Below, piece after piece: positions 17,909-25,484 of a stretch of 64,000 nt of DNA. The stretch covers positions 1,736,001-1,800,000 of the forward strand of contig NC_017934.1 of assembly GCF_000147715.2 (NCBI RefSeq). Reading direction: 5' to 3'. Each line of letters begins with the position of its first letter. The stretch's first letter is position 1. Both the position numbers and the translations under genes were made by a program. The notes beneath the pieces are model-generated. The model did no database searches, was not told where the DNA came from, and saw only the letters and a program-made list of their open reading frames with translations. This DNA comes from Mesotoga prima MesG1.Ag.4.2. GTDB taxonomy: Bacteria > Thermotogota > Thermotogae > Petrotogales > Kosmotogaceae.

Positions 17909-17925
17909 TATAATCACACTTTTTT
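17909..17925 (-). promoter_or_regulatory. Shared motif, site 4 (darTG)
   Basis: AAAAAAGTGTGATTATA on the minus strand, 23 nt before the darT ATG, identical over 17 bases to site 1. It sits only 8 bp from the -35-like element of the divergent polymerase promoter, so occupancy of one could affect the other. Confidence 0.75.
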
Positions 17926-17933
17926 ACGAGGCT

Positions 17934-17961
17934 TTGGATTCGCAAATGGAAAGCGTATAAT
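17934..17961 (+). promoter_or_regulatory. Housekeeping-type promoter of the polymerase operon
   Basis: TTGGAT (17934-17939), a 16-bp spacer and a perfect TATAAT (17956-17961) precede the polymerase gene by about 52 nt. It has no copy of the AAAAGTGTGATTAT motif, which suggests that the host polymerase makes the dedicated one. Confidence 0.6.
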
Positions 17962-18013
17962 ATCGTTGAAACTGAATTACTAATTCTTTGCAGTTGTCTG
18001 TTTTGGAGGATTT

Positions 18014-21000
18014 ATGGTTAATAAAATCACTTATTCCTTGCAGCAGGTCTTCGCCGGTCTAGAACTTCTGATAAAAGAGGACTACAAACTGTTGTTCGAG
18101 AAGTTTTCTCCGGAGTTTGGACTGATCGAAACGCTCGAGGAGCCTTCCGGTTCTGCTCTAGCGAAGTTCTCATTTGAATTCGAAGAAGATCGTTATTCTG
18201 TAGGATTCAAGGTTCTAAATCCCGATCAGGATGGTGCCTTTTCATATCTTTCGAAAAGGTATTCGACGCCGCTAATACTGCTAGAGAAGAGGGGGCGTTC
18301 CTCTGACTATCTCGATCTCGAGAACTTCTGGGTAGTGCCAGGGTATTACTTGAGAATGGCCTTTGTGTGCTTGCAGGTTTTGAGAGAACTGCAGTCAAAA
18401 AACGGCATGGAACGTTTAGATACAGTCCTCGAAACGGCTGAAACTCTTCTCAACAGAACGGTTGTTGGGACCGAGATTCTCAAGCAATACGACACAAGTG
18501 ACATTGAGGAAGAACCCGAGATGAAGAAGCCGAAGTATCTAAAGGTCCCGATCCTCTTTGAACTGCCCTCTTCAAACGGGCTTCTGCAGATATCCGAGCT
18601 GAGAAAGGCGGTCATACCCGGAGACAAAGTGAAGGAATCGCTTAGATTGCCTCATTTCTCGCACTTGGGGAAGCTGGATCTTCTCGAGACTCCTGAATCC
18701 GTGAGAATCGGAATGAATCTCTTCCTTGCGAACGGCGCCCGTTATAATGCTTCGGATCTTGAGATAGAAAGCAGTGGCGAAGATTCCGAAGCCCTTCTTA
18801 GCCCTTCTACGTGTGCTGTTCCTTTCATGGCATACTCAGATGGCGTCAGGGTTACTATGGGAGGCAAGAATCTGAAGCAGGCAGTAAAGGTTGTTTCCAG
18901 CGAAAAGCCAATAATTCGGACTCCCATTGATGAGGAAGTTGATCTTGACTACGGTGTCAATGCCCTAGCCGGATATGCGTTGTTCAACGGCTTGAACTTC
19001 GAAGATGGAATAGTTTGTTCTGAAGGGTTTTCAATGAAAATGTGCATCGTAGAGAAAAAGACAATTGAAATCGTCGACTCAGTTCCTGTATTGCTCGATG
19101 CGAAGGTCAGTGTTAAGAACAGGTCTACGATAGAGCTTTCCAGTGAGGAAGGTTCGATAAGGATTGTTTACAACTTCAGAACTAAAGGTTCGATTGTCAA
19201 TAAAGGTGACTGGCTGATAAGAAGAAATGTCTTTTTTGGTGGAAACGATAATCCCACTAAGTCCTATTCAAAGAATATCTACTATGACCTTTCATATCCA
19301 GGGGAAATCTTGCAGAATCCAGAAGAGAGAATGATCTCGTTCATTATGAGAACTATACCAACCGCCAGGAAGATAAAAAAGGGGGAAAAATTAGTAGACA
19401 ACTTGAACGAGAGCGTCGTCTCCATAAGTGTTCCCTTGACTATCACAAAGCCGCTCGAAATTGGTGACAAGATTACTGGAAGACATGGAAACAAGGGCAC
19501 TATATCGAAGATCGTTTCCGAAAGAGAAATGCCGCATGTTGAAATAGATGGCCAACGCAGACCTCTGGACATTATTCTGAGCCCCTTCGGGGTTATAACC
19601 AGAATGAATCTAGGTCAGCTACTAGAGACGCACAAATCACTTGAAGGTGAATATGTCGACAAACCTTTTAAGAATCTGGATCTCGCTTCCAGGGTCGCCA
19701 AAGGAAGAGACATACCACAGCTGAAGAAGAGACTCTTTTTTGCAGATGGAACTTCGTTTGAGGCAGCAGTCGGTTATCAGTATTTTGTGAGGCTAGATCA
19801 CTGCGTAAGGGACAAATTGCATGTAGTAGATCTTGCGGAGACCTCTAAGATTACGGGACAGCCAGTGAAAGGAAAGCGGAGAGAGGGCGGACAGAGAATC
19901 GGCGAAATGGAGTTTTGGACTCTCTTCGACAACAATGCGCTTGAGACCGTTGGGAGGTTTTCTCAAACTAACATCAGCGATTCTTCAGACTTCATGAAGC
20001 GCTACTTCGATACCTTCAGGCTTCTTATGAACTACTACAGGGATTTTGATGTTGAAATCGAGGACGACCCGTTGAGAATAATTGTTAAGGAGACTTCAAA
20101 TGACTTCCTGGAGAAAGTCGCGAGCGACGAAACCATGAGCGAGTTCTTCAAGCAAATTAAGGGAAGGGCGAAAGACAGGAAAGAGAGAAGATTCCTGCTA
20201 TCTAAGTCAGGATATTTGAGAAAGTACATGCTTGGAAGACGGATTCATTCTTCTGGCAGAACCGTGATCACACCGGTGACAGACATAGACATAGACCATG
20301 TTTATCTTCCCTACGAATTTGCAAAACTTTGGCTTCCTCTGAAAGAGGATTCTAAAGAAGGGATTAAGATTGCTAATGATCTGGCGAAGGAGAGTAATCT
20401 CTATGTGCTTCTCAACAGACAGCCCTCTCTCCATAGACACAGTATTTCCTCTGCTAGGCCGATTTTCTGGGAGAACAAGACAATAGGATTGCCAATTATG
20501 TTGTGCGATGGATTCGGCGCCGATTTCGATGGCGACTCCATGGCTGTTTACCTGCCCGTAGATCAGGATGAAGATCTGAAGAGAGAGCTGAAATCTATGC
20601 TTCCCTCCAACAACCCGTTCAGAATTGGAACGGGAGAACTCACTTTTTCGGTCACTCAGGATTTGGTGTACGGTCTATATAGAAAGAGAGGACTTAACTC
20701 CAAGAAGGTAAAAGAGGAGCTTACACAGATAATAGAGAATTCCAACAATATTTCGAAAGATCTTCTGAAGTGGCAGAATGAAAGCCTTGCAGCGGCAAAG
20801 GAATCGGGACTGAGTCTTGATCTGCGCGATATCGCTTTGATGAGCGAGGTTGCCAAGAGCGTTAAAGATTCGGGCAGTAGAGGAAAACCAGAGCACTTCG
20901 TACAGATGGCTGAGGGGATTGATCTCGATGGAAGAAGGGCTGAAGCCTTTGCGAGAGGAGTATCGAGAGAAGATTACCTTGGTCGTACAGATGGTCTTGA

Positions 21001-21892
21001 TGTGAACATTGCGTCCAGATCGAGGACAGGTTTGATCGACAAGAAACTCCATGTCGCCGAAGCGGGATACTTTACCAGGAAGTTGGTCGAGTTTCTGTAT
21101 CCCGTTTCTGTCACAGAAGAAGACTGTTGTACAGATGACGGAATAGAACTCAATCAATCATTTGTCCAGCATCTGGCATTGCGAAAATACTCTCTTGAAA
21201 GACTGATACTCGGCAGATATGTCAAGAGGCCGATGGACAAAGAGTGGATGCCTGTAACGCGAAGTAATCTGAATGACTTCAGAGACTGCGATCTTCTGCT
21301 GAGAAGCCCGGTTAAGTGTGCGTCCTCAGGGGAGAACGGCATCTGTTCAAAGTGTGCGGGTCTCGAGCTCTCCAGTATGAAGAAGTTTAGAGTCGGCAGC
21401 TTTTTGGGAGTTCTTTCAGGCCATACTATAGGAGAGCGGGGAACTCAGCTTTCGATGAAGACCTTCCAGACGGGCTCATCAGGGTTCAGTATGCAGCGGG
21501 TCTCTTCGGAATTTTTCAAGGCCGAAGAAGAGTTTTCTTCTTATCTAAAACGGCTTGCCGACAGATCTATCGAAGGGATAATGAAGGGTTCATCGAAGTC
21601 GGCATCAGGTTCTGCTGAAGAGGGATCGCCCGTTCTCGGTACCATAGATGTGGCCTCTATCTATTTGGAGGTTCTCTTTAGACATTTGAAGGATACCGAA
21701 ATACGTACTGAGGGGGAATTGAAGAAGAGACTCTCTGATCCAAGGGAAGTCGGGATATTCTCTGCACTTTCTTTCGAGAAAAGCGGCAGTTCAGAGAAAA
21801 TCGGAATCGGAGAAGAAATAGAGGAGAAGTCTCCTAAGGCGAATTATGCGCTTAGGCCGGGAGAGGTGGCTAAATGGGTAGGGAAAAAATAA
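18014..21892 (+). CDS. Single-chain beta/beta-prime RNA polymerase linked to CRISPR
   Basis: 1292 residues, less than half of a normal bacterial beta plus beta-prime. Residues 210-640 follow beta: HFSHLGKLDLLETPE (214-228), NGLNFEDG (325-332), GDKITGRHGNKGTISKI (484-500), LSPFGVITRMNLGQLLE (522-538) and GGQRIGEMEFWTL (625-637). Residues 725-1155 follow beta-prime: SGYLRKYMLGRRIHSSGR, LLNRQPSLHRH, then the catalytic GADFDGD (835-841), bridge helix near 1003-1022, zinc cysteines 1038/1102/1111/1114 and trigger loop GTQLSMKTFQTG. All three catalytic Asp are present. The usual Asn of NADFDGD is Gly and the trigger-loop His is Gln. Only about 90 residues join the halves, so the sigma-binding clamp coiled coil is missing. 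Followed with overlap by an unknown gene, an AAA+ ATPase and cas6. GGAGGA precedes the ATG. Confidence 0.93.
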   Translation: MVNKITYSLQQVFAGLELLIKEDYKLLFEKFSPEFGLIETLEEPSGSALAKFSFEFEEDRYSVGFKVLNPDQDGAFSYLSKRYSTPLILLEKRGRSSDYLDLENFWVVPGYYLRMAFVCLQVLRELQSKNGMERLDTVLETAETLLNRTVVGTEILKQYDTSDIEEEPEMKKPKYLKVPILFELPSSNGLLQISELRKAVIPGDKVKESLRLPHFSHLGKLDLLETPESVRIGMNLFLANGARYNASDLEIESSGEDSEALLSPSTCAVPFMAYSDGVRVTMGGKNLKQAVKVVSSEKPIIRTPIDEEVDLDYGVNALAGYALFNGLNFEDGIVCSEGFSMKMCIVEKKTIEIVDSVPVLLDAKVSVKNRSTIELSSEEGSIRIVYNFRTKGSIVNKGDWLIRRNVFFGGNDNPTKSYSKNIYYDLSYPGEILQNPEERMISFIMRTIPTARKIKKGEKLVDNLNESVVSISVPLTITKPLEIGDKITGRHGNKGTISKIVSEREMPHVEIDGQRRPLDIILSPFGVITRMNLGQLLETHKSLEGEYVDKPFKNLDLASRVAKGRDIPQLKKRLFFADGTSFEAAVGYQYFVRLDHCVRDKLHVVDLAETSKITGQPVKGKRREGGQRIGEMEFWTLFDNNALETVGRFSQTNISDSSDFMKRYFDTFRLLMNYYRDFDVEIEDDPLRIIVKETSNDFLEKVASDETMSEFFKQIKGRAKDRKERRFLLSKSGYLRKYMLGRRIHSSGRTVITPVTDIDIDHVYLPYEFAKLWLPLKEDSKEGIKIANDLAKESNLYVLLNRQPSLHRHSISSARPIFWENKTIGLPIMLCDGFGADFDGDSMAVYLPVDQDEDLKRELKSMLPSNNPFRIGTGELTFSVTQDLVYGLYRKRGLNSKKVKEELTQIIENSNNISKDLLKWQNESLAAAKESGLSLDLRDIALMSEVAKSVKDSGSRGKPEHFVQMAEGIDLDGRRAEAFARGVSREDYLGRTDGLDVNIASRSRTGLIDKKLHVAEAGYFTRKLVEFLYPVSVTEEDCCTDDGIELNQSFVQHLALRKYSLERLILGRYVKRPMDKEWMPVTRSNLNDFRDCDLLLRSPVKCASSGENGICSKCAGLELSSMKKFRVGSFLGVLSGHTIGERGTQLSMKTFQTGSSGFSMQRVSSEFFKAEEEFSSYLKRLADRSIEGIMKGSSKSASGSAEEGSPVLGTIDVASIYLEVLFRHLKDTEIRTEGELKKRLSDPREVGIFSALSFEKSGSSEKIGIGEEIEEKSPKANYALRPGEVAKWVGKK

Positions 21893-22782
21893 CAGAAAAG
21901 ACACCTGAAAAGTCGAAAGGCAAAAACAAGGAAAAGTTTAAATCGCTTACCACGTCCTTTAGAAATAGACCCGTTGAAACCAGCGAAGAAAGTGAAGAAG
22001 AGCTTCCAGATGAAGAAGCGTTTGAGGAAGTTGAATCTGAAGACCACGATAATGACGAGACTTCAAATTCCGATCCGTTCGCATCTGTAGAGAACCTTGA
22101 GAATCTGGTTTTTGAGCCGGCAGAGAGGAATCCGATTTCCGAGAAGAGAGTTGTTCTGGAAATCGTCAAAGGGAAGAGGTACCATTGTCTGAGAAGATAC
22201 AGGTGGAGTTTCGAATTCTCTGAAAACTCTCCCCAAAAAGAAGAACACATGAGGCGTTTTGGGGAAACGGTTAGAAGAACAGGCAGGATTATTGAGAATT
22301 TCCTCAATGGATACCTCGAAGGAGAGACGGCCTCGATTCAAGATCTCTTTGGCTCGCTCAGCTCAAAGATTCTCTTTGGCGTCTCCGATTTGAATGACGT
22401 ATCCAAGAACCAGTTATCCTGGTATCTCTTCCGGATGCCCGACGGAGTTCTATACACTCTCAACTGCCTAACTCCCAGAAGCGGTGCCCCAAATCTTTCG
22501 AAGCAAGCACTGTCGATTATGAGAATCTCAATGGGGGACCCGGAGGTGGGAGAAGTGCTCAAATATAAGTTTGAAGAAGTGATCGCAAAGTCTACCGGGT
22601 TAATTGACTATTCGCTTGAGCTGGAAGATTTGTTGGGGAGAGTCATCTGCCTGAACAGGACCATTATGAAGGCCGGGTATCCCGAAAGCAAACTGGGCGA
22701 ACCGAGAGCTCTATTGAAAGAGCTTAACCGAAGTTCAATAAGACACTATTTTCATCAAATTGCTGGGAGAGCTAGGAAATGA
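21874..22782 (+). CDS. 302-residue protein of unknown family, candidate polymerase partner
   Basis: The frame overlaps the polymerase stop by 19 nt and the next start by 4 nt (ATGA). Translational coupling of the three genes is therefore likely. Residues 1-30 are lysine-rich, 33-75 strongly acidic (SEESEEELPDEEAFEEVESE) and probably disordered. From about 88 on the protein is folded and mixed alpha/beta, with KGKRYHCLRRYRWSFEF, a helical middle and a C-terminal LNRTIMKAGYPESKLGEPRA stretch. I recognise no sigma, alpha or omega signature. Its place between the polymerase and the ATPase makes it a candidate promoter-specificity or assembly factor, but that is context only. Confidence 0.85.
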   Translation: MGREKITEKTPEKSKGKNKEKFKSLTTSFRNRPVETSEESEEELPDEEAFEEVESEDHDNDETSNSDPFASVENLENLVFEPAERNPISEKRVVLEIVKGKRYHCLRRYRWSFEFSENSPQKEEHMRRFGETVRRTGRIIENFLNGYLEGETASIQDLFGSLSSKILFGVSDLNDVSKNQLSWYLFRMPDGVLYTLNCLTPRSGAPNLSKQALSIMRISMGDPEVGEVLKYKFEEVIAKSTGLIDYSLELEDLLGRVICLNRTIMKAGYPESKLGEPRALLKELNRSSIRHYFHQIAGRARK

Positions 22783-24152
22783 GAGTATTCATTGTCGAGA
22801 AGGGTTTTGAAGAGCATGAGCTAAGAGTGCTCAAGGAGATCGTTGATAGTCTTGTTTCTTCAAAAGAGGATCTAAGAGAAAAAGTGGAGATTGTTGAGCT
22901 TTCTGAATTTCGCGAAGAACAGGGAATAATGATCATCTCCCAGCAGGTCATTGGAGAGCTGAATCCTGAACGGTCTTCAGGCCAGTTATTCATAATGTTC
23001 AAAGGAGGTCTTGAAAGCAACATAGTAGGTTTCGCGCAAAGAATGGGTGCTGTCGGAATCTTCCCTATCGATCGTTTCTATGGAGAGAGAATGGAATATG
23101 GGGAGATTTCACGGTTTGAGAATGTCTTGAAAAACGTTTTGAGAGATAGACTTTCAACCCGTTTTCCTGAATGGGACTTTAAAAAAAGGATCGACTGGAA
23201 AATGAAACTTGATGACAAGGCTTTCGAAGATGAAGACGCCTATATTTCGCTATTTGGAGACGAGATTACCCACAAGAACGTCAAGAAGACCAACGAAATA
23301 ATAACGTCTGTCATGCCCTATGTTAAAGAGCTAAAGACGTTTAGATTAAAATCGAAAAGGGTTCTTGAAGAGCTAAAAAAGAAGGAACTCTCTGAAGACC
23401 CGAAACTTGAAGGAGCTAGAATAGCCATAAGAAAACTGAATGATTTGACATCCGAAATGAAGTTCAGAAAGCCGGTTTGTATTCTGCTTACGGGTCCAAC
23501 CGGCTGCGGCAAGACTCTTCTGGCGAAGTACATAGCAAACAGCCTATTTGGCTCCTTGGAGACCTTTTCTAGAATCTCACTGGTCAATATGGGCGATAAC
23601 CTTCTTGAAAGCGAGCTTTTCGGAAGTTTTCCGGGGTCGTGGACCGGGAGTTCTTATAAGGTTGGAAAAATGGTGTCAATGGCGGGAGGAGCGGTATTCC
23701 TCGATGAGATCGGAGAAATCTCTCCTGCCATTCAGGCAAAGCTTTTGACCTATCTGGACGATATGAAGGTCCTTATAGAAGGCCTTTCAGATACTTCGGG
23801 AGTGAGAGTTCCCGTATTGATTATCGCCGCCACGAATCGAGATGTTAGAAAGGAAATGAGCCTCGGCAATTTCAGGTCTGACTTCTATCAGCGTTTTGCC
23901 TACGAGATTCACATGCCTTCGCTTTCTGAGAGGAAGTCAGATTTCAGATATATTCTTAGTCATCTTCTCCAGGTGAAAAAGAAGATTCTGAATCTAAGTA
24001 TAGATGAGATAAGCATAGCCGCAATAGAGAAACTGGAGGGTTACGAGTACCCCGGCAACTATCGAGAACTAGAGAGAGTTGTTACCGCGGCCATGATGAG
24101 CGCAAAGATGGATGGACGGGAGATTGTTCTGTCTAGAGATGTTCAGTTTTAG
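22779..24152 (+). CDS. AAA+ ATPase of the sigma-54-activator type without DNA-binding domain
   Basis: 457 residues. The core has Walker A GPTGCGKT (239-246), ESELFGSFPGSWTG (277-290) at the place of the GAFTGA loop, Walker B VFLDEIGE (307-314), sensor I ATNRD, the FRSDFYQRF arginine-finger helix and sensor II YPGNYRELERV. This is the bacterial enhancer-binding-protein layout. The essential Phe of GAFTGA is Trp, and the chain ends about 25 residues after sensor II, so the usual Fis-like DNA-binding helix-turn-helix is missing. Residues 1-100 look like a worn receiver domain (GAVGIFPIDRF at its end) without a clear phosphorylation site. In this operon it may remodel the dedicated polymerase instead of sigma-54 holoenzyme. 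Confidence 0.9.
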   Translation: MRVFIVEKGFEEHELRVLKEIVDSLVSSKEDLREKVEIVELSEFREEQGIMIISQQVIGELNPERSSGQLFIMFKGGLESNIVGFAQRMGAVGIFPIDRFYGERMEYGEISRFENVLKNVLRDRLSTRFPEWDFKKRIDWKMKLDDKAFEDEDAYISLFGDEITHKNVKKTNEIITSVMPYVKELKTFRLKSKRVLEELKKKELSEDPKLEGARIAIRKLNDLTSEMKFRKPVCILLTGPTGCGKTLLAKYIANSLFGSLETFSRISLVNMGDNLLESELFGSFPGSWTGSSYKVGKMVSMAGGAVFLDEIGEISPAIQAKLLTYLDDMKVLIEGLSDTSGVRVPVLIIAATNRDVRKEMSLGNFRSDFYQRFAYEIHMPSLSERKSDFRYILSHLLQVKKKILNLSIDEISIAAIEKLEGYEYPGNYRELERVVTAAMMSAKMDGREIVLSRDVQF

Positions 24153-24169
24153 TTCTATGGGAGGTAGAT

Positions 24170-24949
24170 ATGAGAGTTAAGCTTACGCTTAGCGGTCTGA
24201 AGAACAAGGCCGTTCCCCGCGATCATTTTCATCAGCTTTCGGGCCTTATTTACGCGATGATACAAAAGGCAAATCCCGATTATTCGAAATGGCTGCACGA
24301 CGAGGGCTTTCTTGACGGAAGCAAGAGCTTCAAGTTCTTCTGTTTCTCCAAGCTAATTCCGGAAAAGAATGCTTATATCAAAGCCGGAGATAATGGCGAG
24401 ATGATTGTCTTCACCAAAGACATCGCTGCTCTATATATATCCTCGCCGGTGAGGGAGATCATGCAGCATCTAGTAGATTTCTTGCTGCTAAACAGGGAAA
24501 TTAGAATCCTCAATCATAATCTGGTGATTCAAAACGCCTTTGCATCGACGGAGAGTTTTGAAAGCGAAGAGGAGCTCTTCAAATGTATTACGCCTATCGT
24601 TCTTTCGACGAGAAACGACGAACATAAGACGCCTTTCTACTTGAGGGCCTATCAGGATCCTGCCCAGTTTGGCGAATTCCTTACTAAGAATGCCAGAGAG
24701 AAATTCAGAGTTTTCTCCGGGAGAGAGAGCAGTGTCAGTATTGTTGTCGATGGCGAATATGTAGAAAAAGTCGGGAGGAAGAGCAACATAAGAATCAACA
24801 TAGTTGACGATATCGAGGTCTTCGGATCGGTCGTCCCAGTAAAGATTTCCGGTACCGGAGAGGAGATTGCGTTTCTGTACGATACTGGACTTGGAGAAAA
24901 GAATTCCCTTGGAATGGGAATGATAGAAATTGCCGGGAAGCGGTTTTGA
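24170..24949 (+). CDS. cas6: Cas6 crRNA-processing endonuclease
   Basis: 259 residues, normal Cas6 length. N-terminal RDHFHQLSGLIYAMIQKANP resembles the first ferredoxin-like helix of Cas6, and the C-terminal glycine-rich loop GLGEKNSLGMGMIEI is the family hallmark. Cas6 cuts the repeat RNA at the foot of its stem to leave an 8-nt 5' handle, here ATGGAAAC. It is placed as last gene of the polymerase operon, 17 nt after the ATPase with GGGAGGT before its ATG, and apart from the other cas genes. crRNA maturation is thereby tied to expression of the polymerase. Confidence 0.93.
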   Translation: MRVKLTLSGLKNKAVPRDHFHQLSGLIYAMIQKANPDYSKWLHDEGFLDGSKSFKFFCFSKLIPEKNAYIKAGDNGEMIVFTKDIAALYISSPVREIMQHLVDFLLLNREIRILNHNLVIQNAFASTESFESEEELFKCITPIVLSTRNDEHKTPFYLRAYQDPAQFGEFLTKNAREKFRVFSGRESSVSIVVDGEYVEKVGRKSNIRINIVDDIEVFGSVVPVKISGTGEEIAFLYDTGLGEKNSLGMGMIEIAGKRF

Positions 24950-25484
24950 GTATAAAAGGGTTTTCTTTAGCAAGCTGGTTTTCGATGCGTGTATTTGAAG
25001 TGAAGGCCGCTTCGATAGAGTAGGTTATCCGCACGGTTTTACCAGAACACGCCTATAATCGTCATGAACCGATATTTTAAAGGTACTGTAGTGGCAACTT
25101 TCAGACCATTATTTTTAGCTATATTGGTTGGCTTCAAAACTTAGACTGACAAACGGATAAGCGCTTGATAATTTACCGATCTCTGCGGACAGAGAGATCA
25201 AAACCAGATCCCGAAACAAGTTCGGGATGACAATGTGAGGGACTTCCCAAACGCGCTGCCCGGATAACTTCATCAGGTGCATAGAAAACCCGAATTGTTG
25301 AGCCGGTTCTGTTCGTGAGACCCCATACGTTGTAATCGATACCCCCCGCTCCGCGTCATGAACTTGTTTCAGCATCTCTATCCTAAGAACCGCTGCACGC
25401 TTAAAATCAAAAACCCGCTGATCGCTGATGAAAACCGCGTTGTCCGTCAGCGGTCCTCCGCAGCCGAGAAGATAAAAACATCGA
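24950..25484. other. Gene-free stretch with dispersed repeats
   Basis: No gene seen. A piece near 25085-25160 (gtagtggcaac... tattggttggcttc) recurs at 27995-28070 and 55928-56000. The hairpin ATCCCGAA-ACAAG-TTCGGGAT is at 25208-25228. A longer module (25229-25480, 'gagccggttctgtt...gagacccc') recurs near 47270-47420 and 59400-59520. Confidence 0.6.

Noticed and set aside
18014-24949. Polymerase operon as an integrated phage (prophage) fragment
   Set aside because: No phage structural, lysis, integrase or att-like features were seen around it, and Cas6 ends the operon. A phage origin of the polymerase gene in the distant past remains possible.
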